Shown here: piece after piece, positions 7,686 through 15,325 of the stretch
Layout: every line of letters begins with the position of its first letter
How positions within the stretch are numbered: position 1 is the stretch's first letter
Assembly (NCBI RefSeq): GCF_001894825.1
Contig: NZ_BCWY01000089.1
Span: forward strand, 1-35,150
Reading direction: 5' to 3'
Source: Rhodococcus jostii NBRC 16295
Lineage (GTDB): Bacteria; Actinomycetota; Actinomycetes; Mycobacteriales; Mycobacteriaceae
Length of the DNA: 35,150 nt
Made by a program: the position numbers and the translations under genes
Notes under the pieces: model-generated
Database searches by the model: none
Seen by the model: only the letters and a program-made list of their open reading frames with translations
Told to the model about the DNA's origin: nothing

Positions 7686-9278
7686 CTATCCGACGGTTGC
7701 GGCTGCGGCATCCTCGGCCGGAACGCCCGTTCGGATGAGCCGATCGAATGCGCTCAGCGCGGCGGTTGCTCCGGCACCCGCGGCGATGACGATCTGCTTG
7801 TACGGCACGGTGGTGCAGTCGCCGGCAGCGAAGACGCCGGGTACCGAGGTCTGACCCCGGTCGTCGATGACGATCTCGCCGCGATCGGACAACTCGACGC
7901 TCCCGGCCAGCCACTCCGTGTTGGGCAGCAGACCGATCTGGACGAAGACACCCTCGATGTCGAGCGTGTGAGATGTTTCGGTCGTGCGGTCCTGGTAGGC
8001 CAGACCGGTGACCTTGTTGCCGTCCCCGAGGACCTCCGTCGTGAGCGTGCTCAGGAGGATGTCCGCGTTGGGGAGGCTGCGCAGCTTGCGCTGCAACACC
8101 TCGTCGGCGCGGAGCACCGAGTCGAACTCGATGAGAGTGACGTGCTCGACGAGACCTGCGAGGTCGATTGCCGCCTCGACGCCGGAGTTGCCACCACCGA
8201 TCACGGCGACGCGCTTGCCCTTGAAGAGCGGTCCGTCGCAGTGCGGGCAGTAGGTCACACCCTTGTTCCGGTAGGTGTCCTCGCCGGGCACGTTCATCGA
8301 GCGCCACCGCGCACCCGTGGACAGAACCACCGTGCGGGCGAGCAGGGAAGCGCCGCTGTCCAATTCGATCTCGACGAGACCGCTGTCGGTGACCGCCGGA
8401 ACGAGCTTCGCTGCCCGCTGCGTGTTCATGATGTCGACGTCGTACTGACGGACGTGGTTCTCGAGCGCTGCCCCGAGCTGAGGGCCCTCGGTGTGGGGAA
8501 CGGAGATGTAGTTCTCGATCGCCATGGTGTCGAGTACCTGACCGCCGAAACGTTCGGCAGCGACACCCGTGCGAATTCCCTTGCGCGCGGCGTAGACCGC
8601 GGCAGCGGCGCCGGCCGGGCCACCGCCGACGACGAGGACATCGAAGGGATCCTTCTCCGCGATCGCGGCGGCGGCACGGTCGGCGGCGCCGACGTCGAGC
8701 TTGCCGATGATCTCCTCCAGGCTCGTCCGGCCCGAGCCGAAGAGTTCACCGTTGAGGAACACCGTCGGCACCGCCATGACCTGACGGCCTTCGACCTCGT
8801 CCTGGAACAAGGCGCCGTCGATCGCGACGTGGCTGATGCGCGGATTGAGCACGCACATCAGGTTCAGGGCCTGCACGACGTCCGGGCAGTTCTGGCAGGA
8901 CAACGAGTAGTAGGTCTCGAAGTGGAAGTCCCCGTCGAGGTCGCGGACCTGCTCGAGCAGTTCGGGCGCCTCCTTCGACGGGTGGCCGCCGACCTGGAGC
9001 AAAGCGAGTGCGAGCGAGGTGAACTCGTGTCCGAGGGGGATGCCCGCGAAGCGGACCGCGATGTCGGTGCCACTGCGGCGGACAGCGAACGACGGGCGTC
9101 GCGTGTCGTCGTCGCGGCGTTCGTAGGTGATCTTCTCCGACATCGCCGCGATCTCGGTGAGCAGGTCGGCGAGTTCGGCCGACTTGGGTCCGTCATCGAG
9201 CGAGGACACGAGCTCGATAGGCAGGGTCAGCCTGTCGAGCAGGGACTTCAGTTGGCCGGCGAGCGAGGCTTCGAGCAT
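7686..9278 (-). CDS. ahpF: Alkyl hydroperoxide reductase subunit F
   Basis: A 530-residue flavoprotein disulfide reductase that passes electrons from NAD(P)H to AhpC. The N-terminal tandem thioredoxin-like domain carries the redox pair C128/C131 (SCQNC). The FAD-binding GGGPAG motif is at 218-223, the thioredoxin-reductase-type redox pair C344/C347 (CPHC) follows, and the NAD(P)H motif GGGNSG is near 365. The C-terminal GVFAAGDCTTVPYKQ motif is typical. Length matches the E. coli enzyme (about 520). The ATG at 9278 has GGAG about 9 nt upstream. It lies 174 nt downstream of ahpC in the same orientation, separated by a stable hairpin that probably lowers its expression relative to ahpC. Confidence 0.96.
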   Translation of the reverse strand: MLEASLAGQLKSLLDRLTLPIELVSSLDDGPKSAELADLLTEIAAMSEKITYERRDDDTRRPSFAVRRSGTDIAVRFAGIPLGHEFTSLALALLQVGGHPSKEAPELLEQVRDLDGDFHFETYYSLSCQNCPDVVQALNLMCVLNPRISHVAIDGALFQDEVEGRQVMAVPTVFLNGELFGSGRTSLEEIIGKLDVGAADRAAAAIAEKDPFDVLVVGGGPAGAAAAVYAARKGIRTGVAAERFGGQVLDTMAIENYISVPHTEGPQLGAALENHVRQYDVDIMNTQRAAKLVPAVTDSGLVEIELDSGASLLARTVVLSTGARWRSMNVPGEDTYRNKGVTYCPHCDGPLFKGKRVAVIGGGNSGVEAAIDLAGLVEHVTLIEFDSVLRADEVLQRKLRSLPNADILLSTLTTEVLGDGNKVTGLAYQDRTTETSHTLDIEGVFVQIGLLPNTEWLAGSVELSDRGEIVIDDRGQTSVPGVFAAGDCTTVPYKQIVIAAGAGATAALSAFDRLIRTGVPAEDAAAATVG

Positions 9279-9402
9279 GCGGATCTACTCCATCGATCGG
9301 GAGGACATGGGATCGGGAACCGAACGACCTGGTGCAGGTGGTCCGGAAAGTGTTGGTGCGACACCGATTGCCCCCACGGGAGCTGAGCACCGGGAACCGA
9401 GC

Positions 9403-9431
9403 GCACGGGCTCAGGAAACCTGAGCCCGTGC
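9403..9431. terminator. Attenuator-like hairpin between ahpC and ahpF
   Basis: GCACGGGCTCAGG (9403-9415) and its exact complement (9419-9431) form a 13-bp stem with a 3-nt loop, 21 nt past the ahpC stop. It could stop part of the transcript or protect the 3' end of ahpC mRNA, giving more AhpC than AhpF. Confidence 0.7.
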
Positions 9432-9452
9432 CTACGGTGCGACTGGGCTGCG

Positions 9453-10016
9453 TCAGATCTTGCCGACGAGGTCCAGCGACGGAGCGAGGGTCTCTTCGCC
9501 CTCTTCCCACTTGGCCGGGCAGACCTCTCCGGGGTGCGACCGGACGTACTGGGCGGCCTTGACCTTGCGAACCAGCTCGGCGGCGTTGCGCCCGATGCCT
9601 TCTGCGGTGACCTCGGTGAACTGGATGACGCCGTCGGGGTCGACGAGGAAGGTGCCGCGATCGGCCAATCCCTCGTTCTCGCGGAGGACCTCGAAGTTCT
9701 TGCTGATCTCCTGGGTCGGGTCACCGATCATGGCGTACTTGATCTTGCCGATGGTGTCGGACGATCCGTGCCATGCCTTGTGCGTGAAGTGCGTGTCGGT
9801 GGACACCGAGAAGACCTCGACGCCGAGGCGCTGCAGTTCCTCGTGGTGGTCGGCGAGGTCGCCGAGTTCCGTCGGGCAGACGAAGGTGAAGTCGGCCGGG
9901 TAGAAGTAGAAGACCGCCCACTTGTCCTTGATGTCGTCCGCGGACACGGTGATGAACGCGCCGTCCTTGAAAGCGTTCGCGGCGAAGGGCTTGATCTGCG
10001 TGTTGATCAGGGCCAT
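9453..10016 (-). CDS. ahpC: Alkyl hydroperoxide reductase C (2-Cys peroxiredoxin)
   Basis: A 187-residue typical 2-Cys peroxiredoxin, exactly the length of E. coli AhpC. It reduces H2O2, organic peroxides and peroxynitrite in the cytosol. The peroxidatic cysteine is C47 in DFTFVCPTE and the resolving cysteine is C166 in HPGEVCPAKW. The start at 10016 (MALINTQIKP) has AGAGG about 6 nt upstream; an open extension to 10052 is not supported. It is the first gene of the ahpCF operon and has a perfect OxyR half-box about 60 nt upstream. This is the AhpCF pair, rather than the ahpC-ahpD arrangement known from mycobacteria. Confidence 0.97.
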   Translation of the reverse strand: MALINTQIKPFAANAFKDGAFITVSADDIKDKWAVFYFYPADFTFVCPTELGDLADHHEELQRLGVEVFSVSTDTHFTHKAWHGSSDTIGKIKYAMIGDPTQEISKNFEVLRENEGLADRGTFLVDPDGVIQFTEVTAEGIGRNAAELVRKVKAAQYVRSHPGEVCPAKWEEGEETLAPSLDLVGKI

Positions 10017-10077
10017 TGAAACCTCTATTCGGTGGAGACGGGAAGCCGACAACGAGAACGCTATCCAGCAGATTGGA

Positions 10078-10114
10078 ATAGGTCCAATCTATGAGACCTA
10101 TTCGATAGATTGAG
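10078..10114. promoter_or_regulatory. OxyR-type box upstream of ahpC
   Basis: ATAGGTCCAATCTAT (10078-10092) fits the OxyR half-site ATAG-N-T-N3-A-N-CTAT at every fixed position. After 7 nt a second, degenerate half (10100-10114, ATTCGATAGATTGAG) follows, the spacing expected of a tetramer. It lies 62-98 nt upstream of the ahpC start. No oxyR gene is adjacent. Confidence 0.75.
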
Positions 10115-10264
10115 TGGGGCTATCAATGCGTGCCGAATCCGCAGCAATCGCAGGTCAGTGCCACACTCCACCTACTCCGCCCGATGCCGTCTCCGCACGG
10201 GTGGTGTGACCACCGCGACACCCCGCACCCCGCGACTCCGCGAGGCGGAGGCAGCGGCGCCGGC

Positions 10265-10930
10265 TCAGGAGTGCAGGGGCGCTTGCAGAAGCGTCCGGTC
10301 GTCGCCCGGAGCGCTCACTCCGAGCGTCGTCGCATCCGACATCGGTAGCCCCACCGCCAACTCCATCGACATCGTCTTGTCGCCACCGGCGATGAAACTG
10401 CCGGCATTCATGCGACTTCCGTCCGCCCGCTGGAGCCAGACGTTGTAGGTGCGACCCTGAGGGAGGCCGGCGACGTCGAGACTGATGCCGGTTCCCCAGG
10501 CCCGGTTCTCCACCCGAGCGGACGCCTCCACACCCGCGGACAGCACCGTGAACGCCACCGACTGCCCGGGCGGGGTAGTCGAGGTGACCGAGCGCAGAAC
10601 GAACCCGCCGGTCACCAGGCCCACAGCGATCACGGCGGCCGCAGCCGCGACGGCGATCCGCCGGTACCGCTGCCGTCCGCGTTCGCGGTCGACGGCGCCG
10701 AAGATCGCGTCGGGCAGTGTCGACGACGGCCGGGGTGACGGGTCGGTGAGCCGGTCCGGGTCGGCCGCCGAGAGGGCCTCCGCCACCGGACCCAGTCCAC
10801 GCAACTCGGCGCGGCACTGCGGGCAGCCGTCCAGGTGGGCGCGAAGCGTGATGGTCTCGCGGTCGTCGAGGCGTCCGAGCGCGTACATCCCCAGCATGGT
10901 GTGCATCTGCCGGCAGCGGTCAGTGGTCAC
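10265..10930 (-). CDS. Zinc anti-sigma factor (RskA type)
   Basis: A 221-residue membrane anti-sigma factor. The N-terminal cytosolic zinc anti-sigma motif is H32-X3-C36-X2-C39 (HLDGCPQC). One transmembrane helix spans about 91-112 (AVAAAAAVIAVGLVTGGFV), and the C-terminal extracytoplasmic domain (about 118-218, with NVWLQRADG and GLPQGRTY) matches the RskA C-terminal fold. It should hold the ECF sigma factor inactive until a signal releases it. Its start overlaps the end of the sigma gene by 11 nt, so the two are translationally coupled. A small hairpin (CTCCGC/GCGGAG, 10236-10250) lies just past the stop. Confidence 0.9.
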   Translation of the reverse strand: MTTDRCRQMHTMLGMYALGRLDDRETITLRAHLDGCPQCRAELRGLGPVAEALSAADPDRLTDPSPRPSSTLPDAIFGAVDRERGRQRYRRIAVAAAAAVIAVGLVTGGFVLRSVTSTTPPGQSVAFTVLSAGVEASARVENRAWGTGISLDVAGLPQGRTYNVWLQRADGSRMNAGSFIAGGDKTMSMELAVGLPMSDATTLGVSAPGDDRTLLQAPLHS

Positions 10931-11480
10931 CGTGCCACCCCATTTCTTCGAGTACGAGTCGGAGCGCCTTCAGCGCGTAGTACACACGACTGCGGACGGT
11001 GCCCACGGGAATGCCGAGTTGTTCGGCCACCTCGGCGGCGGGCCGGTCACGGAGATGAATCTCGACCAGGACGAGGCGGTGCTGATCCGACAGTCGCCGC
11101 AGCGCCTCCTCCACCTCGAGCCCGACCAGCAGTTGTTCGAGGGGACGCTCGGGTGCGGGCAGGTCGGGCGGCGCAGCGTCGGCGAGCGTGGGCCGGGCGG
11201 CACGAGCCCGGGTCGCGTCGATCACCACGTTGCGGCAGATCGCGTACAGCCAGGTCCGCAGCGTCGAACGCTGCGGGTCGTACCGGTCCGCCCCGCGCCA
11301 CGCCCGCAGGAACGTCTCCTGCACCGCTTCCTCTGCGCGACCCCGGTCGCCGAGGGAGCGGTAGGCGAGGGCGAACAGTTCCCTCCCGTGCTCGTCGTAG
11401 GCGGCTCGCAACACCGTGTCGTCGTCCAGCCCGCCGCCGGAGCGGTCCCCGCGTGTGCGCACGATACGTAGCCGCACCAC
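10920..11480 (-). CDS. ECF RNA polymerase sigma factor (SigK-like)
   Basis: A 186-residue ECF sigma factor with region 2 (about 25-90: YDEHGRELFALAYRSLGD, AEEAVQETFLRAWRG, STLRTWLYAICRNVVID) and region 4 (about 125-178: LRRLSDQHRLVLVEIHL, AEVAEQLGIPVGTVRSRVYYAL). Start is GTG at 11480, with GGGAGG about 9 nt upstream. It overlaps the anti-sigma gene. The divergent operon beginning at 11682 (lipoprotein, SrpA-like catalase, cytochrome b561) is the likely target, with autoregulation from the shared 201-nt intergenic region. I could not assign its -35/-10 elements with confidence. Confidence 0.92.
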   Translation of the reverse strand: MVRLRIVRTRGDRSGGGLDDDTVLRAAYDEHGRELFALAYRSLGDRGRAEEAVQETFLRAWRGADRYDPQRSTLRTWLYAICRNVVIDATRARAARPTLADAAPPDLPAPERPLEQLLVGLEVEEALRRLSDQHRLVLVEIHLRDRPAAEVAEQLGIPVGTVRSRVYYALKALRLVLEEMGWHGDH

Positions 11481-11681
11481 TCACCTCCCGAAACACCGGA
11501 TCTGGCGTCGGCCCGCCCGACGCCCACCGAGGTATACGGGCGCGGGCGGCGCGGCGTTCACTTCGAATTCTGTCACCCGGATACGCGGACGCTTCGGGGG
11601 CCGGTGAACGCAGCCCGCCGACCATCCGTACTCCCCTTCGTCACCCGCCCACTGGGCAACAACGAACGGAGACCCACGAAC

Positions 11682-12140
11682 ATGGTGAAGAAATCGATTC
11701 TTGCGGCTGCCTGCGCCGGCAGCGCCATCGTGCTGATGTCGGCGTGCGGCACCGCCACCGACGACGCCCGGACTCAGCCGCCGGCGACCCCGGCGGCCGG
11801 CGGGCAGGTGGAGCTCGGCGCCCGGGACACGGCGCTCGGCCGGGTGCTGACCGACGGCGACGGTTTCACGCTCTACCGGTTCGACGAGGACACCGCCGAC
11901 ACCATCCGGTGCACCGGTCCCTGCGCCCAGATCTGGCCGCCCTCGCTCGGCGCACCCGACCCCGAGGCCACCCTCGCCGCCCGCGCGGATGTCACGACGC
12001 GGCCGGACGGAACCGAGCAGACCACCTACGACGGCCACCCGCTCTACCGGTTCGCGAAGGACACCGCGCCCGGGCAGACCAGCGGCGACGGCGTCAAAGG
12101 AACCTGGCACGTGGTGACGGTCGACTCCGCCCATGGATGA
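11682..12140 (+). CDS. Secreted lipoprotein, COG4315 / Lipoprotein_15 repeats
   Basis: A 152-residue predicted lipoprotein. The signal peptide MVKKSILAAACAGSAIVLMSAC ends in a lipobox with the acylated cysteine at C22. Two repeats of the family's Y-x-[FWY]-x2-D motif follow: TLYRFDEDT with a C-X3-C pair (RCTGPCAQIWPP), and PLYRFAKDT ending in GTWHVV. Function of the family is not established; it is often beside redox and ECF sigma genes. Start at 11682 is set by GGAG about 12 nt upstream and by the signal peptide. Its stop overlaps the next gene by 8 nt. Confidence 0.85.
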   Translation: MVKKSILAAACAGSAIVLMSACGTATDDARTQPPATPAAGGQVELGARDTALGRVLTDGDGFTLYRFDEDTADTIRCTGPCAQIWPPSLGAPDPEATLAARADVTTRPDGTEQTTYDGHPLYRFAKDTAPGQTSGDGVKGTWHVVTVDSAHG

Positions 12141-13230
12141 CGCCACCATTCCCCCCGTTCAGGCGAGCCGCCCGCCGGTCAGCCGGCGCAGTGCCCTGTT
12201 CGGGCTGGCCGCGGTCGGTGCGATCGCGGCAGTGGACGTCGGCGGGTTCCTGTGCGCGGCTGGGGCACTGGACGCCGACACCCTGACCCCGGCGCGGCTG
12301 ACCGACCGGTTCGAGGAGGTCGCCGGACACCACGACGGATTCCGGCGCAATCACGCCAAGGGAGTCAGCGCGACCGGATACTTCACCGCCACCGGTGCCG
12401 GGTCCGCCGTGTCCACGGCCAGCGTCTTCCGGGTCGGCCGGATCCCGGTGACCGGCCGGTTCTCACTGTCGGGCGGGAATCCGTTCGCCCCGGACGCCGA
12501 CGACACCGTCCGCGGGCTGGGATTGGCGTTCGACCTCCCCGACGGCGAGCAGTGGCGCACCGCGATGATCAACACCCCGGTGTTCCCGGACCGGACGCCG
12601 GACGGCTTCTACGAACGGTTGCTCGCGTCGAAGAAGGACCCGGCCACCGGCAAACCCGACCCGGATCGGATGGCGGCGTTTCTCTCCCGCCGCCCCGAGA
12701 CCGCGGCGGCGATGAACCTCATCCGCCGGCACCCACCGACCTCCGGGTTCGACAACAGCACCTTCTACGGCCTCAACGCCTTTCAGTGCACCAACGACTC
12801 CGGCGTCACGGTTCCGGTGCGGTGGTCGCTGGTCCCCGAGCAACCGGCCGGCTCCGCTGGCCTGCCGCCGAAGGGACGCGACTACCTCTTCGACGCACTC
12901 ACCGCGGCGCTGCGGCGCGGGCCGTTGCGGTGGCGGATGCTGGTCACGATCGGCCGACCCGGCGATCGGACCGACGACGCCACCCGGCCGTGGCCGCCGA
13001 CCCGGCAGGTCGTCGACGTCGGCACCGTGACCCTCGAGGAGGTCCGGACCGAAGCGCCGCACAATGCACGGGACGTCAACTTCGACCCACTCGTCCTCCC
13101 CACCGGTATCGCGCCCTCGGACGATCCCCTGCTCAGCGCCCGGTCCGCCGTCTACACCGAATCGTTCACCCGCCGGTCCGGCGAACCCACATCACCGAGC
13201 GCCGTCGACGCGGACGGGAGTGCACGATGA
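12133..13230 (+). CDS. SrpA-like catalase-family peroxidase, exported
   Basis: A 365-residue small catalase-related haem protein. The distal histidine is in FRRNHAKGV (H74), and the proximal haem ligand fits R337-x3-Y341 in RSAVYTESF, after the FDPLVLPTGI segment seen in catalases. It starts with SRRSALFG followed by a hydrophobic stretch (about 18-45), a plausible Tat signal or membrane anchor, so it probably acts outside the membrane as a peroxidase. At 365 residues it is shorter than full catalases (about 480), as in the SrpA group. It overlaps the lipoprotein gene (8 nt) and cytochrome b561 gene (ATGA), so the three are one operon. Confidence 0.87.
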   Translation: MDDATIPPVQASRPPVSRRSALFGLAAVGAIAAVDVGGFLCAAGALDADTLTPARLTDRFEEVAGHHDGFRRNHAKGVSATGYFTATGAGSAVSTASVFRVGRIPVTGRFSLSGGNPFAPDADDTVRGLGLAFDLPDGEQWRTAMINTPVFPDRTPDGFYERLLASKKDPATGKPDPDRMAAFLSRRPETAAAMNLIRRHPPTSGFDNSTFYGLNAFQCTNDSGVTVPVRWSLVPEQPAGSAGLPPKGRDYLFDALTAALRRGPLRWRMLVTIGRPGDRTDDATRPWPPTRQVVDVGTVTLEEVRTEAPHNARDVNFDPLVLPTGIAPSDDPLLSARSAVYTESFTRRSGEPTSPSAVDADGSAR

Positions 13231-13832
13231 CCGCTGTTCAGGTCGACCGTCCGCCCCGGTTCGCGGCGACCGTCCGGTTGCTGCACTGGGCGATGGCGGT
13301 CATGGTGATCGCCCAACTGGTGATCGGCGCCCTCATGGTGACGACACTCGACCACTACCACCTGCTGCGCGCGGTGCACGTCCCGTTGGGCGTCGCGATC
13401 CTCGCCCTGGTGGTAGTGCGGATCGGCAATCGGGTGGTGTGCCGCACGCCGGCCCCACCCGCCACCATGAGACCGGTCGAGCGCCGGGCCGCGACCGCAT
13501 CGGAGTACCTGCTCTACGGGCTGCTCGTGATCCAGCCGCTCACCGGTTGGGCGATGCTCTCGGCGGGCGGCTACCCGATCACCCTCTTCCGGCACCTGCA
13601 CCTTCCCCCGCTTCTCGCCCCCGATCCCTCGGTCTACGCCCTCCTGCGGCAGTCCCACACGATGCTCGGCTATCTGCTGTTCTTCACCTTCACCGCACAC
13701 ATGTGCGCCGTCCTCTTCCACACGATGGTCCTGCGCGACGGACTACTCCGCCGGATGGCCCCCTCGTGCATGAACCGAGCTCGCCGGACCCGTGATCGTC
13801 CGGTTCGACCCAGAACGCTATCGCCGCGCTGA
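13227..13832 (+). CDS. Cytochrome b561 family membrane protein
   Basis: A 201-residue four-helix di-haem b-type cytochrome. Candidate haem-ligating histidines lie in RLLHWAM, RAVHVPLG, RQSHTMLG and in FTAHMCAVLFH. The family transfers electrons across the membrane, here plausibly supplying electrons to the exported catalase-like peroxidase. The ATG overlaps the stop of the previous gene (ATGA). The reading frame continues to 13832; the last 25 or so residues are basic and may be a tail altered by the repeat that starts just after (HNH-like relic from 13850). Confidence 0.9.
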   Translation: MTAVQVDRPPRFAATVRLLHWAMAVMVIAQLVIGALMVTTLDHYHLLRAVHVPLGVAILALVVVRIGNRVVCRTPAPPATMRPVERRAATASEYLLYGLLVIQPLTGWAMLSAGGYPITLFRHLHLPPLLAPDPSVYALLRQSHTMLGYLLFFTFTAHMCAVLFHTMVLRDGLLRRMAPSCMNRARRTRDRPVRPRTLSPR

Positions 13833-13849
13833 CGGGTGCGCACGGCACG

Positions 13850-14155
13850 ATTCGAATAGTGCATCTCCACCAGCTTTCCGGGCCGCGAGTCTGCCCGGGC
13901 CGTCCCGCCGCGGCACCGTCGCGGCGCACCTGTTCGCGTACCAACTCGAGTACGGTGTGAATTCGCGGCTGGGGTGGTCCGGCGCGGACGATGCGGTGCT
14001 CTGCCACCAATGCGACTTCGCCGGCTGCACCAACCCCGCACACATGCGGTTAGGGACCAACGCCGTCAACCGCACCGGACTCGCGCGCGGCGACGATCTC
14101 GACAGCATCGAAAAACGGATCCGATGTGCCGAAGCAGCGGCCGGACTTCCCCGCT
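13850..14155 (+). pseudogene. HNH-like nuclease relic, copy A
   Basis: The plus strand encodes AHLFAYQLEYGVNSRLGWSG, then DDAVLCHQCDFAGCTNPAHM, RLGTNAVNRTG, and after a shortened stretch DDLDSIEKRIRCAEAAAGLP. The C-H-X-C...C-T-N-P-A-H pattern resembles the metal-binding part of HNH endonucleases. The same sequence occurs as copy B (19016-19325), with 41 identical bases at 14011-14051 and 19176-19216, and in part as copy C (27770-27949). Copy C keeps an internal segment (AGRTRAI) missing in A and B. Copy A is open but lacks a convincing start and reads on into the next terminator hairpin, so it is probably a decaying gene. Confidence 0.6.
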
Positions 14156-14211
14156 CTGGTAGCAGACGGCCGATCTCGGCACGGACGGCATGCCCCCGCT
14201 CACGTGTAGCC

Positions 14212-14231
14212 GCCCGCACTCGGGTGCGGGC
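14212..14231. terminator. Terminator hairpin of the amidohydrolase operon
   Basis: GCCCGCAC (14212-14219) and GTGCGGGC (14224-14231) form an 8-bp stem with a TCGG loop, 65 nt past the amidohydrolase stop. Confidence 0.6.
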
Positions 14232-14296
14232 AGCTATGCAGTTTTGTCAGAAGCGTTCAACTCGGCCGCTGAATCGAGGTGCGTTCCTGGTGCGTC

Positions 14297-15271
14297 TCAA
14301 ATTTTCAGTAGTGCTTGTGCGTTGGTGCGGGCGATCTTGATGTGGTCGTTGTCGTTGATCTCGAGGCGGTCGAACCAGTCGGCTGCTTCGCGCATGTCCT
14401 CGAACGGGTAGTCGGCGGAGAACAGCAACCGGTCGGCGCCGACTTCCTGGATGGTGTTCAGAAGGGCCGGGGTGCGGAAGTTTCCGCTGGTGGTGAGGTA
14501 GAAGTTGTTGCGGAGGTAATGGCCGAACGAGTGCTGGATGTCGATGCCGCGCGGTGCCACTGCGATGCGGTGGTCGGTGCGCCAAATGTTGAACGGCAGG
14601 AGCTCGCCGAGGTGGCCGAGGATGATGTTCAGGTTGGGGTGCCGGTCGAACAGGCCGCTGCCCATCAGGCGGAGTGCGTGGGTTCCGGTTTCGACGGAGA
14701 ACGCCCACGCGGATCCGTAGAGCCAGGGGTGGCCGTGGTACTGCGGCGTGGTGGACTCGAGGGGGTCACGCGGGTGCAGGTAGACGGGGACGTCGAGTTC
14801 GGCGACGGTGGACCAGAATTCGGCGTAGCGGGGGTCGTCGAGGTAGACGACGGTGTTCTCGTCACCGATCTGGGAGAACCCGTTGACGAGGGCGCCGACG
14901 AGGCCGAGTTCGGTGACGGCGCGGCGTATTTCGGCGGTGGCCGCGGTGGGATCCTGCAGGGGCAGTGCGGCGAACGAGGCGAACCGGTCCGGGCGGTGGG
15001 CCACCTGTTTGGCGGCGTAGTCGTTGAGTCGCTGAGCCCAGTCGACGGCCTGGGCGGAATCGTGCAGGGACTGGATGCCCGGCGAGAGGAGGGAGAGAAC
15101 GGCCTTGTCGATGCCACACTCGTCCATCAGCTGCAGGCGGGAGTCGTGGATATCCAGCAGCATGTCCCGGTGTGCGGGCCAGGCGTCTGAGGTGAAGTGC
15201 GTGGCGGACTGCTCGACGATGTTGGGGTCGGTGGCCCCGAAGTGTTCTTCGAGGGCGATCTTGTGGACCAT
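14297..15271 (-). CDS. Amidohydrolase-family decarboxylase, gamma-resorcylate decarboxylase-like
   Basis: A 324-residue TIM-barrel metal-dependent decarboxylase of the amidohydrolase superfamily (COG2159). The metal and catalytic residues fall at the same positions as in 2,6-dihydroxybenzoate (gamma-resorcylate) decarboxylases: E8 and H10 (ALEEHF), H166 (YLHPRDP), H220 (ILGHLGE) and D287 (FSADYPFED). Segments such as FAALPLQDP, GALVNGFSQ and TTSGNFRT also fit that group. It would remove CO2 from an ortho-hydroxybenzoate (gamma-resorcylate, 2,3-dihydroxybenzoate or salicylate); sequence alone does not fix the substrate. CAGGAG lies before the ATG. It is the last gene of an MFS-FAD oxidoreductase-decarboxylase operon. 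The usual partner genes of the tsd resorcylate pathway (resorcinol hydroxylase, hydroxyquinol dioxygenase) are not in the window. Confidence 0.85.
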   Translation of the reverse strand: MVHKIALEEHFGATDPNIVEQSATHFTSDAWPAHRDMLLDIHDSRLQLMDECGIDKAVLSLLSPGIQSLHDSAQAVDWAQRLNDYAAKQVAHRPDRFASFAALPLQDPTAATAEIRRAVTELGLVGALVNGFSQIGDENTVVYLDDPRYAEFWSTVAELDVPVYLHPRDPLESTTPQYHGHPWLYGSAWAFSVETGTHALRLMGSGLFDRHPNLNIILGHLGELLPFNIWRTDHRIAVAPRGIDIQHSFGHYLRNNFYLTTSGNFRTPALLNTIQEVGADRLLFSADYPFEDMREAADWFDRLEINDNDHIKIARTNAQALLKI

Positions 15272-15325
15272 GTGAACTCCTGGTGATGCGTGGGTAGGGC
15301 GACCGAGAATTGCGCGATCTCGTGT

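Noticed and set aside
7485..9386. 633-codon open frame on the plus strand opposite ahpF
   Set aside because: It is the antisense shadow of a clearly recognisable gene; high G+C makes such frames long. No domain or ribosome-binding site seen.
10116..10264. Remnant of oxyR next to ahpC
   Set aside because: Read in all frames, no LysR-type helix-turn-helix is visible; the gap only holds small hairpins.
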